From positions 49,914,073-49,978,072 of the forward strand of contig CP136064.1 in NCBI GenBank assembly GCA_032622095.1: 64,000 bases of DNA, written 5' to 3'. Origin of the DNA: Siphonodentalium dalli (Eukaryota; Mollusca; Scaphopoda; Gadilida; Siphonodentaliidae). Each line of letters opens with the position of its first letter. Position 1 is the stretch's first letter. This document shows, piece by piece, positions 34,132-45,105 of the stretch. The translations under genes and the position numbers were made by a program. The notes under the pieces were generated by a model. The model was not told where the DNA came from. It was given only the letters and a program-made list of their open reading frames with translations, and ran no database searches.

Positions 34132-34743
34132 TATATATAACAGTGATTTCAATGGCTGATATAAAACCACCGACAATCGGCGAGTAATTGGCAACTCCAC
34201 CAGATAACGATTTCAAGTTACAAAGTCCATGATAGAAACAGGTTTCACATTCTAGACTTCTGAGTGTTCGCGAGAGTTACTTCATGTCGATTGCCTTGTC
34301 ACTTAAAGGACAGTACTTAGCTATTCGTCACCCGGGTGGCGACTAGCGATTCCTATGTAATATAGTATACTGGTAGTATTAATCACTGCATAAATCCATA
34401 CAAACCTTATATAGCAAAATCGCTATTCGCCACCCCCAAATCGATCCCGGAAAACTAATATTTCGTTTGCGATCTGGTAGTAACGCCCCAACCCCCTCCA
34501 CACCCGTGTATGTAACTGATATTGATATAGTTTGTAAATTTATTTCATTAAGTTTACTCCATTACATATACGTCAATTAAAGAGTCTTATTTATCTAGGG
34601 ACTATTTCTTTGCGCGTGCAAACAACGCACACTTACGCGAAACGTCATCGCATGCCTTATAGAAGCCGCGGTTATAGTTTCACGCCCATTTATTGAATTA
34701 AGTATGTTTTATGGAGGTTTTGGATCAAGTAATAGATATAATC
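34132..34743. other. No recognisable gene
   Basis: Short spacer between the two palindromic-word elements. It contains ordinary mixed sequence. Confidence 0.4.
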
Positions 34744-34745
34744 TA

Positions 34746-35558
34746 CACTCTTATGACTAATGTGTAGGTTTTCTACACACAATGTGTAGCCCTGCTACAC
34801 AATCATTATTCATTTTTTATCTTAAACATATTTGTGTAGTATATGTGTAGTTTTATCAACGTAAACAAATTGTGTAACAATTTTTACACAATAAATGGGT
34901 CAATTTCTACACATTTATACACACTGGTGTGTATAAAATCAACACATATCCCTTACACATTTTGTGTAGATTCTTACACATATATCGTAGATAAGAATTT
35001 AAGTTCAGTATTCCGAACTGTGGGTATATAGTATTGATGACATATGGCGATGTATATGTTAAAACTTTCATGGCGTACAATGGTATTGGTACGTAATATT
35101 TTGCTCTGTCGTGTGTGAGTTTACGTTTTAAATAAACAAACCAGGGTCGTGGCGTGGTTGCATAATATTAGTATTACCGTATTACAACAATCATATAAAC
35201 GAGTCTATAAGAGCAGTATTCGCAATGGAAGTTTTAACAAATACATCCTCATATATCATTAATACTATACCCACAAGTCGGAATTCTGAACTTACATTCC
35301 TTGTCTACGATCGCTGTATATTGTATTCCAAAAATATACTCAAACAATATGGACGTCATGTAGCAGACTATGAAAATGAAGGCACCGCAATGCGCATGCT
35401 CTACGGTCTTACACAATTGTGTGTAACAAAATATACGCATTGTGTGTAGAACGACCCTATGTCCATGTATTTGTATGTAAAACTACACATTGCTGTGTGT
35501 ATTAACCGGGTTTACACATTTGATGTGTAATCGTTTCTACACATCAGTTATAAGAGTG
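34746..35558. mobile_element. Palindromic-word element W2 (CTACACA/TGTGTAG), 813 bp
   Basis: Terminal repeat CACTCTTATGACTAATGTG (34746) pairs with CACATCAGTTATAAGAGTG ending at 35558; TA flanks both ends. The two outer thirds contain many copies of TGTGTA and TACACA. The middle (35000-35390) is unique AT-rich sequence. Frames 34843-35031 and 35225-35449 are chance. It has the same general design as W1 with different words. Confidence 0.75.
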
Positions 35559-35583
35559 TACAACTCGTCCCCATTTTATAGCG

Positions 35584-35676
35584 AAATTTACAAAATTCGT
35601 CCAGTAAATTAGGTCTGCATGGACCCCGCCAAAGGCTTGGTCCAGACCTAATTTACTGGATGAGTTTTGTAAATTT
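35584..35676. repeat. Foldback hairpin, 34 bp arms
   Basis: AAATTTACAAAATTCGTCCA... (35584-35617) pairs with the arm 35643-35676, 32 of 34 positions. The loop holds GGACC...GGTCC. It lies directly between W2 and a K1 element. Confidence 0.8.
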
Positions 35677-35682
35677 TGTTAA

Positions 35683-36176
35683 AGGCACGTGCGGCCTTGG
35701 CGGTGGGTATCCTGTGAAAATATATCCACCCGTCAAAAACCGCCACAAACAGAAAGAACATCAAAATGTAGATAGACTTTGTCCGTATACAAATAAGAAA
35801 TATCGCATAAACAGTATGTTATGGTCATATGTTTGACCATTGTTATGTAAACAACAGCATAAAAAGTTACTTTTCTGGTGTTTGTTTATATTATGATGGT
35901 TAACATAAAGAGCGTTCTTTGTGGGTGAATTCCTGATATGGAACGAATAAAGAGCGTTTATGCCATTTGTGTGTGATTAGCCAGCAGCATTGTGTTATCT
36001 TCTGTGACACAATCAGGCTCTTGCTTAGGTAAAATATAGTAAATCTTTATGATAACATGCTGTTTACGCGATGGTCATGGTATATATGAACGGAACTGTA
36101 TGCGTTTTAATGTTTTTCTGTTTACGGTGTTTGGAACAAATATGAATATTTTCGACAATTAAGGCCGCACGTGCCT
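35683..36176 (-). mobile_element. Family K1 TTAA element, reverse, 494 bp, well preserved
   Basis: TTAA at 35679-35682 and 36177-36180; terminal repeats AGGCACGTGCGGCCTT and its complement are intact. It is almost identical to 39144-39637. Its right side abuts a reverse LINE fragment, and a chance reading frame (36064-36336, reverse) fuses LINE residues with the complement of the element. Confidence 0.93.
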
Positions 36177-36180
36177 TTAA

Positions 36181-37072
36181 CATGTTCATTTTTAGATGTT
36201 CCTTGTACCCCACAGTTGCTCGATTATGCAACCCAAGACAAAATCTAATCAATCTATTCTGAGACTTCTGTAATGTCCTTTTAATTGTTGTAGATAGTGC
36301 AATATACCAAGAACAACAACCATAACCAAATAGCACCGAATCAAAGCGAGAACTAGTAATCTTTATGTGAAGCTTGATAAAAAAAAATCAGCTCTTCTAT
36401 AAAGGAACTTAAGTCTTGAGCATGATTTAGATAAAACTGTTTGAGCTGATGCTTCTCCACTTAGATGTTGGTCCAAAACAACTCCCAGATAAGTAACGGT
36501 GTTAGATGGGGCTGATACTAGTCTGATTACATTTGATGTTAAGCTGATTGCAGCATCGAATTATTGGTTGGAACCCAAAACAGAATAGATTCAGTGTTAC
36601 CTAAATGTAGGGAAACCCTACTGTATATAAGCCATTCACTAAGAGGTGAAAGCTGTGCACTCACATACTGCTCTATCATCTGAACACACTTCCCAGATAC
36701 AAGCAATGCAGAGTCATCAGCGTACAATATCATCCTACACTTTACTGCAGCCGGTGCATCATTAACATAGAGTAAGAATAATAATGGCACAAGAAAATAC
36801 CCCTGAGGGACGCCGCAAGTAATCAAATTTGTGTCTGAGAAAGAGCCATTGATGTCAGTAATTTGTGTCCGATTAATGAGATAAGCTTCAAACCAATTGA
36901 CAGCATTAAGTCCACGGCATGCAATTTGGTCCACGGCATGCAATTTGTCTAAAAGTATATGGTGGTCTACCGTATCAAAGGTTTTCTGAAGGTCTATCAA
37001 TACAATTCCAGTATACTTCCCTTGATCCATTTGTTCCCGAATGTAATCACCCCTCATGCCAATCACCACCAA
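36181..37072 (-). pseudogene. LINE reverse transcriptase fragment, reverse strand, 5'-truncated
   Basis: The reverse frame 37072-36539 encodes an RT core: motif A LIDLQKTFDTVDHHILLDKL, motif B CGVPQGYFLVPLLFLLYVND (consensus would be SILGP), and motif C LYADDSALL, followed by SEWLIYSRVSLHLGNTES. After a break the frame 36336-36181 gives FGYGCCSWYIALSTT ... NRLIRFCLGLHN, typical of the segment after the RT palm. Both the endonuclease half and the C-terminus are missing. A 19 bp tandem duplication (GTCCACGGCATGCAATTTG, about 36911-36949) changes residues after motif A. The style is Jockey/CR1-like. It is dead through truncation and frameshift. Confidence 0.9.
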
Positions 37073-37302
37073 ACACCATTATGTAAATATTTCTCATCAT
37101 GTCTTGATCATGTTCTCTTTATTCTATGTATTGACAACTTTTGATAATTCATTTACTTACTTCATGTTTCCAATCCATATTGAAAATATCCATTACTTAA
37201 GAACAACAGCCAAGTCCATTTGTGAGGTGCCACTATATCTATTATCTGTTGAATCGGAGTCCATTTGCTTCCCTATCTTGGTTTCTAACCACCGTCTGAA
37301 AT
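37073..37302. other. No recognisable feature
   Basis: Spacer between the reverse LINE fragment and the forward LINE. Confidence 0.4.
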
Positions 37303-37971
37303 ATGACGTGTGACTTGAGCCAATATAGGGCAGCAATAGGTATCTTCGACTCAGCAAAACGACCACTAGCCCCCAAAACTGTGAAAAACAGCACCCTTCA
37401 CTTCGGAAAATGCTTCAGTCCACCAAACGCAAGGTCGTTATTCCTGATTGCGCTCTTTTTATTGCTATTATCCGGCGATATACATACAAATCCGAGACCG
37501 TTGTCTCAGACCATAAACGTTGAGAATTCTATCTCAATTTTCCATTATAACGTAAGGAGTAACCGTAATAAACTTGAAAAGATTGCAGACCTTATAAACG
37601 AATATGACATTTTATGTTTCACCGAAACGCATCTTGACCCATCTTATCCTTCAAATCAATTAGAAATCGATGGATTTTGTACCCCAATTCGCGAAGACCG
37701 AGATTCAGACGGCGGCGGAATATGTGTATATGCAAATAACCTACTTGCTAATGTCGACTGGGATGACCTCATAACACATGCATCGGATGTGAACACAGCT
37801 GCCAATAACTTTCAATTAGAATTTCTGTCCATAAAAATGGCGAAAACAATTCCACAGTCGTACATTACAGTAAGAACTTCTGATAAAATCTGGTTCAACT
37901 CGGACATCCGTTTTGAGATACGAAAACGTGACAGAGTTAGGAAAAAAAGACATGAAAAAAGAAAACCCTGA
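37303..37971 (+). pseudogene. LINE N-terminus and internally deleted endonuclease
   Basis: The 222-residue frame starts with a basic N-terminus and a hydrophobic stretch (SLFLIALFLLLLSGDIHTNP), ending in a 2A-like SGDIHTNPRP where the canonical end would be NPGP. The endonuclease begins (FHYNVRSNRNKLEKIADLI, FTETHLDPS, DGGGICVYANNL) but switches near residue 150 directly to the post-endonuclease linker (SYITVRTSDKIWFNSDIRFE). The second half of the domain, where GDFN and SDH motifs belong, is therefore deleted in frame. After 37955 the real protein continues in another frame (ENPEIWRKYKNIRNKVNNM). Confidence 0.85.
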
Positions 37972-38058
37972 AATCTGGAGAAAATACAAAAATATAAGAA
38001 ACAAAGTCAATAACATGAAGAAGCACGCGAAAATTAAATTTGAAGAAAACCTAGAAGA

Positions 38059-39129
38059 ATGAATAAGAGAAGCGTCCAACCCGCGATACTTTTGGCGAAT
38101 AATGCATTACCTACTAAACAAGAAACGAACAAAAAATATCCCCCCCCACTATACAGCTCCTCCGGTACTATCTCTGCTAACAATAAGACATATGCAATAG
38201 ATGATAATGAAAAAGCAAAACATTTAAACGACAGCTTCATTGCAAATTCTACAATTAATGGTGCTGATAATAACCTGCCTAATTTTCTGAAACGCACTGC
38301 AAATACCATGCCTGACTTGGTCTTCACAGAAACCGAGGTTGAAACAGCCATCAAATCTTTTAAACTTAACAAAGCCCACGGGCACGATGGGATTAGTGTT
38401 AGAATGCTCCGCGAAACAGCAAAATCGATAGCTCACCCACTGGTCCTTCTATTCAGGAAATCTATAAATACAGAGAAATTCCCAAACTCCTGGAAATCCG
38501 CAAACGTGATCCCGATTTTCAAAAAAGACGATCCAGCTGACGCCAAAAATTATCGACCAATATCCGCCCTTTTACCATGTGTATCTAAATTTTTTGAGAA
38601 AGTTGTTCTGAAACAGATTAGTAAGTTTTTCATCGAAAATGAGCTCTTGTATTTCCATCAATCCGGTTTTCTCCCAGGTCACAGTACAACATACCAACTA
38701 TTAGACCTATACCACAACTTGTGCCAAACACTCGATAAAGGACTATTTACATGTTCCATATTCTGTGATATATCCAAAGCTTTTGAAAGGGTTTGGCACA
38801 GGGGACTGATACATAAATTGAAAGCTTACGGATTAAAAGGAACGACTTTAAATTGGATAGAAGACTACCTAGATAACCGGACGCAAAGAGTCCTAGTCAA
38901 TGACATATTTTCAAAATATGAGGTCATCCCAACAGGAGTGCCCCGGGGATCTATCCTGGGAGCTTTCTTGTTCCTTGTCTATATAAATGATCTAGCCGAC
39001 GGTATTGCATCGGTAACGAGAATGTACGCTGATGACACTTGCCTCACGAACAGCCACTTTGATATTAATATACTTGAAGGTACTATGAACAGCGACTTAG
39101 ACAAAATTACAGCGTGGTCCAAAAACTGA
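38059..39129 (+). pseudogene. LINE reverse transcriptase, main part
   Basis: The 356-residue frame joins the true RT frame at about 38140; the first 25 or so residues are out of phase with the LINE protein. RT landmarks: KSFKLNKAHGHDGIS, PNSWKSANVIPIFKKDD, NYRPISALLPCVSKFFEK, HQSGFLPGHSTTYQL, motif A FCDISKAFERVWH, motif B GVPRGSILGAFLFLVYINDL (usually PQGS and LGPLLF), and motif C MYADDTCL. The catalytic aspartates are kept. The frame ends at TGA 39127-39129, where a tryptophan codon (TGG) is expected between SKN and LVSF. The reading then continues in frame through the K1 insertion site. Confidence 0.92.
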
Positions 39130-39143
39130 CTGGTCAGCTTTAA

Positions 39144-39637
39144 AGGCACGTGCGGCCTTGGCGGTGGGTATCCTGTGAAAATATATCCACCCGTCAAAAA
39201 CCGCCACAAACAGAAAGAACATCAAAATGTAGATAGACTTTGTCCGTATACAAATAAGAAATATCGCATAAACAGTATGTTATGGTCATATGTTTGACCA
39301 TTGTTATGTAAACAACAGCATAAAAAGTTACTTTTCTGGTGTTTGTTTATATTATGATGGTAAACATAAAGAGCGTTCTTTGTGGGTGAATTCCTGATAT
39401 GGAACGAATAAAGAGCGTTTATGCCATTTGTGTGTGATTAGCCAGCAGCATTGTGTTGTCTTCTGTAACACAATCAGGCTCTTGCTTAGGTAAAATATAG
39501 TAAATCTTTATGATAACATGCTGTTTACGCGATGGTCATGGTATATATGAACGGAACTGTATGCGTTTTAATGTTTTTCTGTTTACGGTGTTTGGAACAA
39601 ATATGAATATTTTCGACAATTAAGGCCGCACGTGCCT
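39144..39637 (-). mobile_element. Family K1 TTAA element inserted in the LINE RT, 494 bp
   Basis: TTAA at 39140-39143 and 39638-39641. Deleting the element and one TTAA restores an uninterrupted LINE frame reading LVSF then NPIKTVGMSFSLVAP, which directly shows a TTAA target duplication. It differs from the copy at 35683-36176 by very few bases, so both moved recently and from the same source. Confidence 0.96.
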
Positions 39638-39641
39638 TTAA

Positions 39642-40672
39642 TCCAATTAAAACAGTTGGAATGTCCTTCTCATTAGTTGCTCCATCTACAGAGAATCCGA
39701 ACCTAAAATTCGTGGGAAATTCAATCGACTTTGTGGACAAACATAAACATTTAGGTCTGGAACTCCAATCAAATCTCAAATGGAACGACCATATCGAAAG
39801 CTCTGTCAAAAAGATTGCCTCGCATCAATTAATACTAAACAGGAAAACCATCGAAATTATTTACAAAACATACATTTTACCACTATTTGATTATTCAGAT
39901 GCTGTTTGGGACACTGCCTCTAACTATATGTTAGAAAAGCTTGACCGGCTTCATATCGATGCTGGCCGGATAATCAGCGGTATCACCCGTTCTGCCTCGG
40001 GTGATACGGTATTGCTGGAAGTTGGATGGCCTTCACTCAATAAAAGACGCCAAACACATAAATTGCAGGCACTCTATAAAATCGTCAACAATTTAGCACC
40101 ATCATACCTATCCACTACACTTCCCCCCAGATCTCATGAAGTTGCAGACTATAATTGGAGACGCCCCAGTAAATTTTATTCATACTACTGCAATACTGAA
40201 CACTTCAAACAGTAATTTTTCCCAAAGATGGCCATGGAATGGAATAAACTTCCCAAATTAATCACTGACGCTGACCAATTTTCTACCTTTAAAACCAACT
40301 TGCAACATATAGATCCAACGCCCAGTCCCCCTCGACATTTCTACGTTGGACTCAGAAAATACAATATTTTCCACTGTCGCCTACGTAACTTGTGTAGTGA
40401 ACTCCATCTGATATTATCAACAACTATATCGCTGACAGCCCCGCATGTTCGTGTGGAAACCGGTATGAAGACGCATATAATTATTTCTTCATGTGCCCAT
40501 TGTACCAAAGAGAGCGCTCAGAATTTTCTGAGAAACTAACCCGTGGAAATCTCATAATAAGCAACATTGCAGAACTCATGTGTGGAATACCTAATATCTC
40601 GTCCCCAAAAAATATGAGAGTATTTGACATCACACAGCAATATATTGCCGCGACTAAACGTTTCGACCCCTA
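39642..40672 (+). pseudogene. LINE RT C-terminal part and zinc motif
   Basis: The frame through 39661-40215 continues the RT after the K1 insertion: FVDKHKHLGLELQSNLKWNDH, IIYKTYILPLFDYSDAVWDT, LEKLDRLHIDAGRIISGI, LQALYKIVNNLAPSYL. After a frame break, WNKLPKLI (about 40240) matches the usual WNxLP segment. A last frame gives PACSCGNRYEDAYNYFFMC ... RERSEF (about 40440-40530), a C-x-C...H-like/Y-x4-C zinc-binding tail with tyrosine where histidine is commoner. The protein ends near 40670 (ATKRFDP, stop). Confidence 0.88.
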
Positions 40673-41225
40673 ACAGATTTTATATTATATGTATGTATGT
40701 GTGTCCATATGGATCCATATGTGTGTACGTAACATGTGTATATGTAGGTGTATGTACATACATAAGTATATCACTTCTGAATATACTTAAAGGTGCTTCC
40801 GAAATTTAAATTTTTTATGTGGCAGTTATCTCACAAATGGACCAACCTCCCCCACAAACATGCACGTTCTTAACAATTGTCGGTACTGCCTTCCAGAGCG
40901 CTACAAAAACTAAAACCTAGTTCATGACTGTCTACTATTATTATTTTTTCCCAACCTCCGAACATACGTACACCAATAGATTATATTAGCACTCGTTTAT
41001 CGTGCCACATATTCACAATGTAGCCTCATTGTTTTAAACACAAATCTACACAACCCCTGGAAGGCAATACAAATTATATATCTCTAAACTGATCATCATG
41101 TAAATATACCGTCATCTTGATCACATGTATGTTATATTATTGTATCGGGAGAGGGGCTTCGTAAGTTGTAAAAACTTGTGCCTCAATCCCTTTTGTATAT
41201 TATACAAATAAAATATGTTTCAAGT

Positions 41226-41253
41226 CAAGTCATGTAATCATATAGAAGTTCCG
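41226..41253. other. Junction between LINE 3' end and TIR element
   Basis: Short spacer following the LINE poly-adenylation-like end and preceding the ATTTATT duplication. Confidence 0.4.
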
Positions 41254-41260
41254 ATTTATT

Positions 41261-42723
41261 CAGGGGGGGGGGGGGGGTCGGAAAATATTTCCAGGCACGT
41301 ATGATCATTTTAATTTTTTCCGGCCACAGTGGACCCACCCACCCAATTTCTTCCGTTTCCGGCCTTTTTTTCCAGGCAATTTTGGACACCCACCCTTTTT
41401 TTCCGTTTCAGGAAGTTTTTTCCGGTCAGTTTTGGACACCACCCCCCCTTAAATTTGAGAAAAATTATCAATTGAGCAACCAAATAGCTGATTATCCTGC
41501 ATTATCATAATTTATTGCGCTATATTTGAATAGAACGGTGCATAATGAGATAACTATACTATTTGAATTTATCATATAAGTGTCATTAATCAAGAAATGT
41601 GTCAACATAATCACATTTCTAGGGATATATAGGCAGAGTGCCAAGGTTTTTATTAACATTCATTTTCATAATATATAGTCACATGATCTAGTCACATAAT
41701 CACATTTGAGTATTCTACAAAATACATGGTACCGGTACAACAAATTTAAGATTATTTGATATTTTGATATTTGCTATGTGATATACAGTAATGCCCTAAT
41801 TAATCGACTCCATAACCACAGCAGAATAATGGGTAATTTAATTTTAATTTCCGACTAAATCCTGAAAAATTACCCATTATTCTGCTGTGGTTATGGAGTC
41901 GTTTAATTAGGGCATTACTGTATTGCTGGAATCAGATTGTTTATCAAAACAAGTGGAAATACAACTGTTCATCCCAGTTCATCCCAGTTTGAAGAATAAT
42001 GCTAATACCAAACATAACCATGATATACATGCGTGACTCTTCTTGGGGCATCTCAGAAACCAGAACTGAGGAAACATGTTATATCATGTAATGGCAGGCT
42101 GGTAGCCACTGCCTGAAGTAATAGGCTTCGTAATAATTGGGAATAATATGGATGGATTGCCCAATTTCACTTCTTTTTTGCTCACGATATCAGTGACGAT
42201 AACATCTTCGTTACCATGAGTAACATTACAAGCTGATCCACATTAACATGGAAAACAATGTGAAATTGTTCAAGCTGGCCCGGCTTTACGTTGTCAAAAG
42301 TCTATTTTATTCCATTATTTATTATATCTTTATTTCCAAGTCACATATGGTCAAGTGTGCTTTCATTTTTTTGCTTATTTTCAGCTGAGTTCTGCATAGT
42401 TATTCTTATTTTGTTGTATCAGTAGATGGAATCCTGATTAAATTTTATTTTTCCAACAGCGCAGTGTCTAGTTCTATCAAGTTGAATTTGGGTTATTGTT
42501 GGCCATTGTGCAACTGATCCAACTTCTGATAACCTCTATATGTAGTATATCATTAGTATCAACTATATATGACCTGTTTCTGTTCAAAACACATCAAAAT
42601 AAGACTCAATAGCAGGAATGGAAAAAAATTTGGCATATGGAAAAAACTGTTTTTTGGACCCAAGAGACACCCACCCACCCCATCATACGTGCCTGGAATT
42701 TTTTTCCGACCCCCCCCCCCCTG
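41261..42723. mobile_element. 1.46 kb DNA element with G/C-tract terminal repeats (hAT-like)
   Basis: The left end is CAGGGG with a G run of about 15, then TCGGAAAATATTTCCAGGCA and CGTATGAT. The right end is the complement with a C run ending CCCCCTG at 42723. ATTTATT flanks both sides (41254-41260, 42724-42730). Next to each end are CCACCCACCC-rich stretches. The interior holds no transposase; frame 41301-41510 is a shadow. A complete TA-flanked MITE sits inside at 41786-41920. Confidence 0.85.
41786..41920. mobile_element. 135 bp TA-flanked hairpin MITE (mariner-like), family M1
   Basis: Arms of about 55 bp start CAGTAATGCCCTAATTAATC and end with the complement. TA is on both sides (41784-41785, 41921-41922), and the loop contains TTCCGACTAAATCCTGA. 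CAGT-type ends with TA duplication fit Tc1/mariner-derived MITEs. A half copy lies at 24170-24241. Confidence 0.9.
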
Positions 42724-42730
42724 ATTTATT

Positions 42731-43159
42731 TAGATATTTATCCATCGGTTTAAAAACCAGCCTGTTTTTTCATTTTCCTTATAGATAGGCGCCGCCCTGG
42801 TTGATTTCAAGTATGACCGTGCTAAAAGGTAAGATTGATAATATGAGTCAAGGAAGACACCGACAGACGCACCGTCCCGCAGAAACCGGACTGGAATTGT
42901 GTCTAAACCAGTTGCCCTGGATGGGTGAGATCCAGCAGAAATTCAGAGACCTCTGTTTCAGATACTTGTTCAAGCTTGAATGAATTAAGGGTGACATTTG
43001 TTTAGGCATGGTACTTATTCACAAAGCTATTGTCATATTTATTCGTTGGGTGTGGGTAGTTTCTGTACTAAATCAGCAGTCACGTTACAGAAGAAGTTGT
43101 TAAAATGATTAGCTACTGCCTCTTTATCAAACATAAGTGAATTACCTGTTTTTATTTAA
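42731..43159. other. No recognisable gene
   Basis: The small frame 42801-42983 has no recognisable domain. No repeat recognised. Confidence 0.4.
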
Positions 43160-43685
43160 ACAGATGTTCGACGAGGAGCAGTTTGCTTTCTATGATGGTG
43201 TCCCAAGTCTCTTCAATGTCTTCCACAGAGCCTTCGAATTACCATTATTCTGCTCTAGCTGTTTCTTAAAGTAATTCGATTTGGCATTATTAGTCATATG
43301 AGTAACTTTATTACGAATAACTTTGTAATCAGAATAGTTACTTCGAGCTTTAGAATTATTAGAATTTTCTCAATAGTTCATTCCTGTCCCTAATTAATGC
43401 CAAGATCTCACCATCCATCCACGATTCCGTACGTACCTTTTCTCTCATTGAGCGATAGGGCACCACTTCATTAATGCGTGAATAAACATAGTTTTAAAAA
43501 TATTACAGGGCTATTCAACATCATCACTACTGATGCATTTGAGCCAATTCATTTCATTCAGGACCTCACATAATTTTTCCGCAGAATAATTCCGGAAGGA
43601 CCTGAATTTTAATAGATTTTGGCCACCCATGGGAATATGCTTAGTGCCTCTGATGGTGTAGGTCATGCAATGGTCACTGATACCT
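43160..43685 (-). pseudogene. LINE post-endonuclease linker, reverse strand
   Basis: Read on the reverse strand from 43680, three frames in turn give ISDHCMTYTIRGTKHIP (end of an endonuclease, with its SDH motif), LKFRSFRNYSAEKLCEVLNEM, then YFKKQLEQNNGNSKALWKTL (pre-RT linker) near 43190-43260. This is the direct continuation of the endonuclease half at 50030-51093; the 6.3 kb foldback element separates the two. The RT itself is absent downstream. Dead through frameshifts and truncation. Confidence 0.82.
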
Positions 43686-43691
43686 TATCTA

Positions 43692-44350
43692 AAACTCCAC
43701 TATTATAGGCCAGGCAAATATGGACATAGGTGTCGCCTCGAGAGGGAATTTATGGGACCAACATTTTTGGTTAGCGTAAATACTAAATTTTCGGAATCCG
43801 TATGTTGGATATGTCAGATAGGCGGACTTTTTTCTCACCGCGTGGTTTTCTTGAGGCACCCGATGAAAAAATCGGTCATTTTTTAAATAAAGCCGACATT
43901 ATTGACAGAGTATTTTCACACAGTTTGAGAAGAAATATTCGTTCAATTTTGATACCTGAAAGTGGGGCGATAACCAGAGTAGGGTAATACATGTAACCAT
44001 TGAATCTCGGAATGACAATCATGACGTCATGTGACGTCGACTAATATTTTGGGTGAGACAAATATGACGATTCATGCAAAGCGTTGTCTTTCGTTTCTTT
44101 TAAATCACAAAGTAAGATGGGTATGCCACATTGTTTTATACCGTGTGAAACTACTGCCAATTGGCTATATTTTGATAGATAATTTATCGCTGCAGGCCGC
44201 ATTATTTTTTATCAGAGGCAGAAAAATCAACCCTCCCCCCTAAAGTTAAGATGCGCCATGCTGTGGTACAAGGCACACATAACTCACGGTTACATGTCAA
44301 TAGGCTTAATTAACAAAACGGCCGTTGAAAGTCTGCTAAAGAATGTAATC
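43692..44350 (+). repeat. Left outer arm of the foldback-like element
   Basis: Inverted partner of 49350-50021, about 80% alike by eye, with small indels. Frames 43665-43886, 43802-43987 and 44031-44243 fall in it and have counterparts on the other arm (for example 49441-49647 reverse reading CLSFRIKSEVRW, like CLSFLLNHKVRW here). Since neither is long or intact, I treat them as shadows, though shared protein-like text could mean an old coding origin. Confidence 0.8.
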
Positions 44351-44798
44351 ACAACCCAAAAGGGTTGTTTTACGGTATTGCGTATGTGACGTCAGTAATT
44401 TCTATACCCCATCAACATGAAAAAAATGTTTTTACATCCGGGCGATTCAGACCTATGGGGCCCTATGGTGGCCGCCATGTTGGAATAGAATTGACAAATT
44501 ATTAAAACGAATTTATTTTTCTTCTTCGATCAGCCTCCCCATAGCAACACTATTAAATTTGAAACACAAAATCAACCTTATTCAAAATTAAATGCTTAAT
44601 GTGGATTTAGCTGACACGGGCGCATAGCATTCGGCAAACCTCGCCAGATTCCGTACCGTTAAAGTTTGAATATTACGTCACCTGGCAGGCCATAGCAACG
44701 TTGGAAATGATGACGTAATTTCGTTACAAAATGGTGGCGCTCTCTTATTTGCGAAATTTGAAATTGAATTGCTTGTTATTGTTATCGCTCGTATAATA
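44351..44798. other. Left arm interior, unassigned
   Basis: Contains GTGACGTCAGTAATTT and GCCGCCATGTTGG words similar to those beside the right-arm units, so it is probably a degraded arm unit. No gene. Confidence 0.45.
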
Positions 44799-45105
44799 AA
44801 GACCTACTATATTTGACATAAGCAAGAGTCTGATTGTGTTACAGAAGACAGCACAATGCTACTGGCTAATCACACACAAATGGCATAAACGCTCTTTATT
44901 AGTTCCATATCAGGTATTCACCAACAAAGAACGCTCTTTATGTTTACCATCATAATATAAACAAACACCAGAAAGGTAACTTTTATGCTTTTGTTTACAT
45001 AACAATGGTCAAACAAATGACCATAACATACTGTTTATGCGATATTTCTTATTTGTATACGGACAAAGTCTATCTACATTTTGATGTTCTTTCTGTTTGT
45101 GGCGG
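44799..45105 (+). mobile_element. Internal fragment of a family K1 element
   Basis: From AATAAAGACCTACTATATTT to CTTTCTGTTTGTGGCGG it matches the inner part of K1 copies, lacking both terminal repeats. The loss of ends shows that it is a remnant, probably of a copy that landed in the foldback arm. Confidence 0.85.

Larger units (their letters stand above)
37303..41225 (+). mobile_element. Nearly full CR1/Jockey-like LINE with an inserted TTAA element
   Basis: In order: an N-terminal hydrophobic segment with a 2A-like motif, the first half of an apurinic endonuclease domain, the linker, an RT (38145-39141), a K1 insertion (39144-39637), the rest of the RT region (39642-40215), a WNKLP-type segment (about 40228-40310), a C-terminal zinc motif (40440-40672), and a 3' UTR. 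The UTR ends near AATAAAATATGTTTCAAGTC (about 41210). Frameshifts near 37965, 38140, 40215 and 40440 and a nonsense codon at 39127 show that it is inactive. No target duplication was recognised. Confidence 0.88.
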
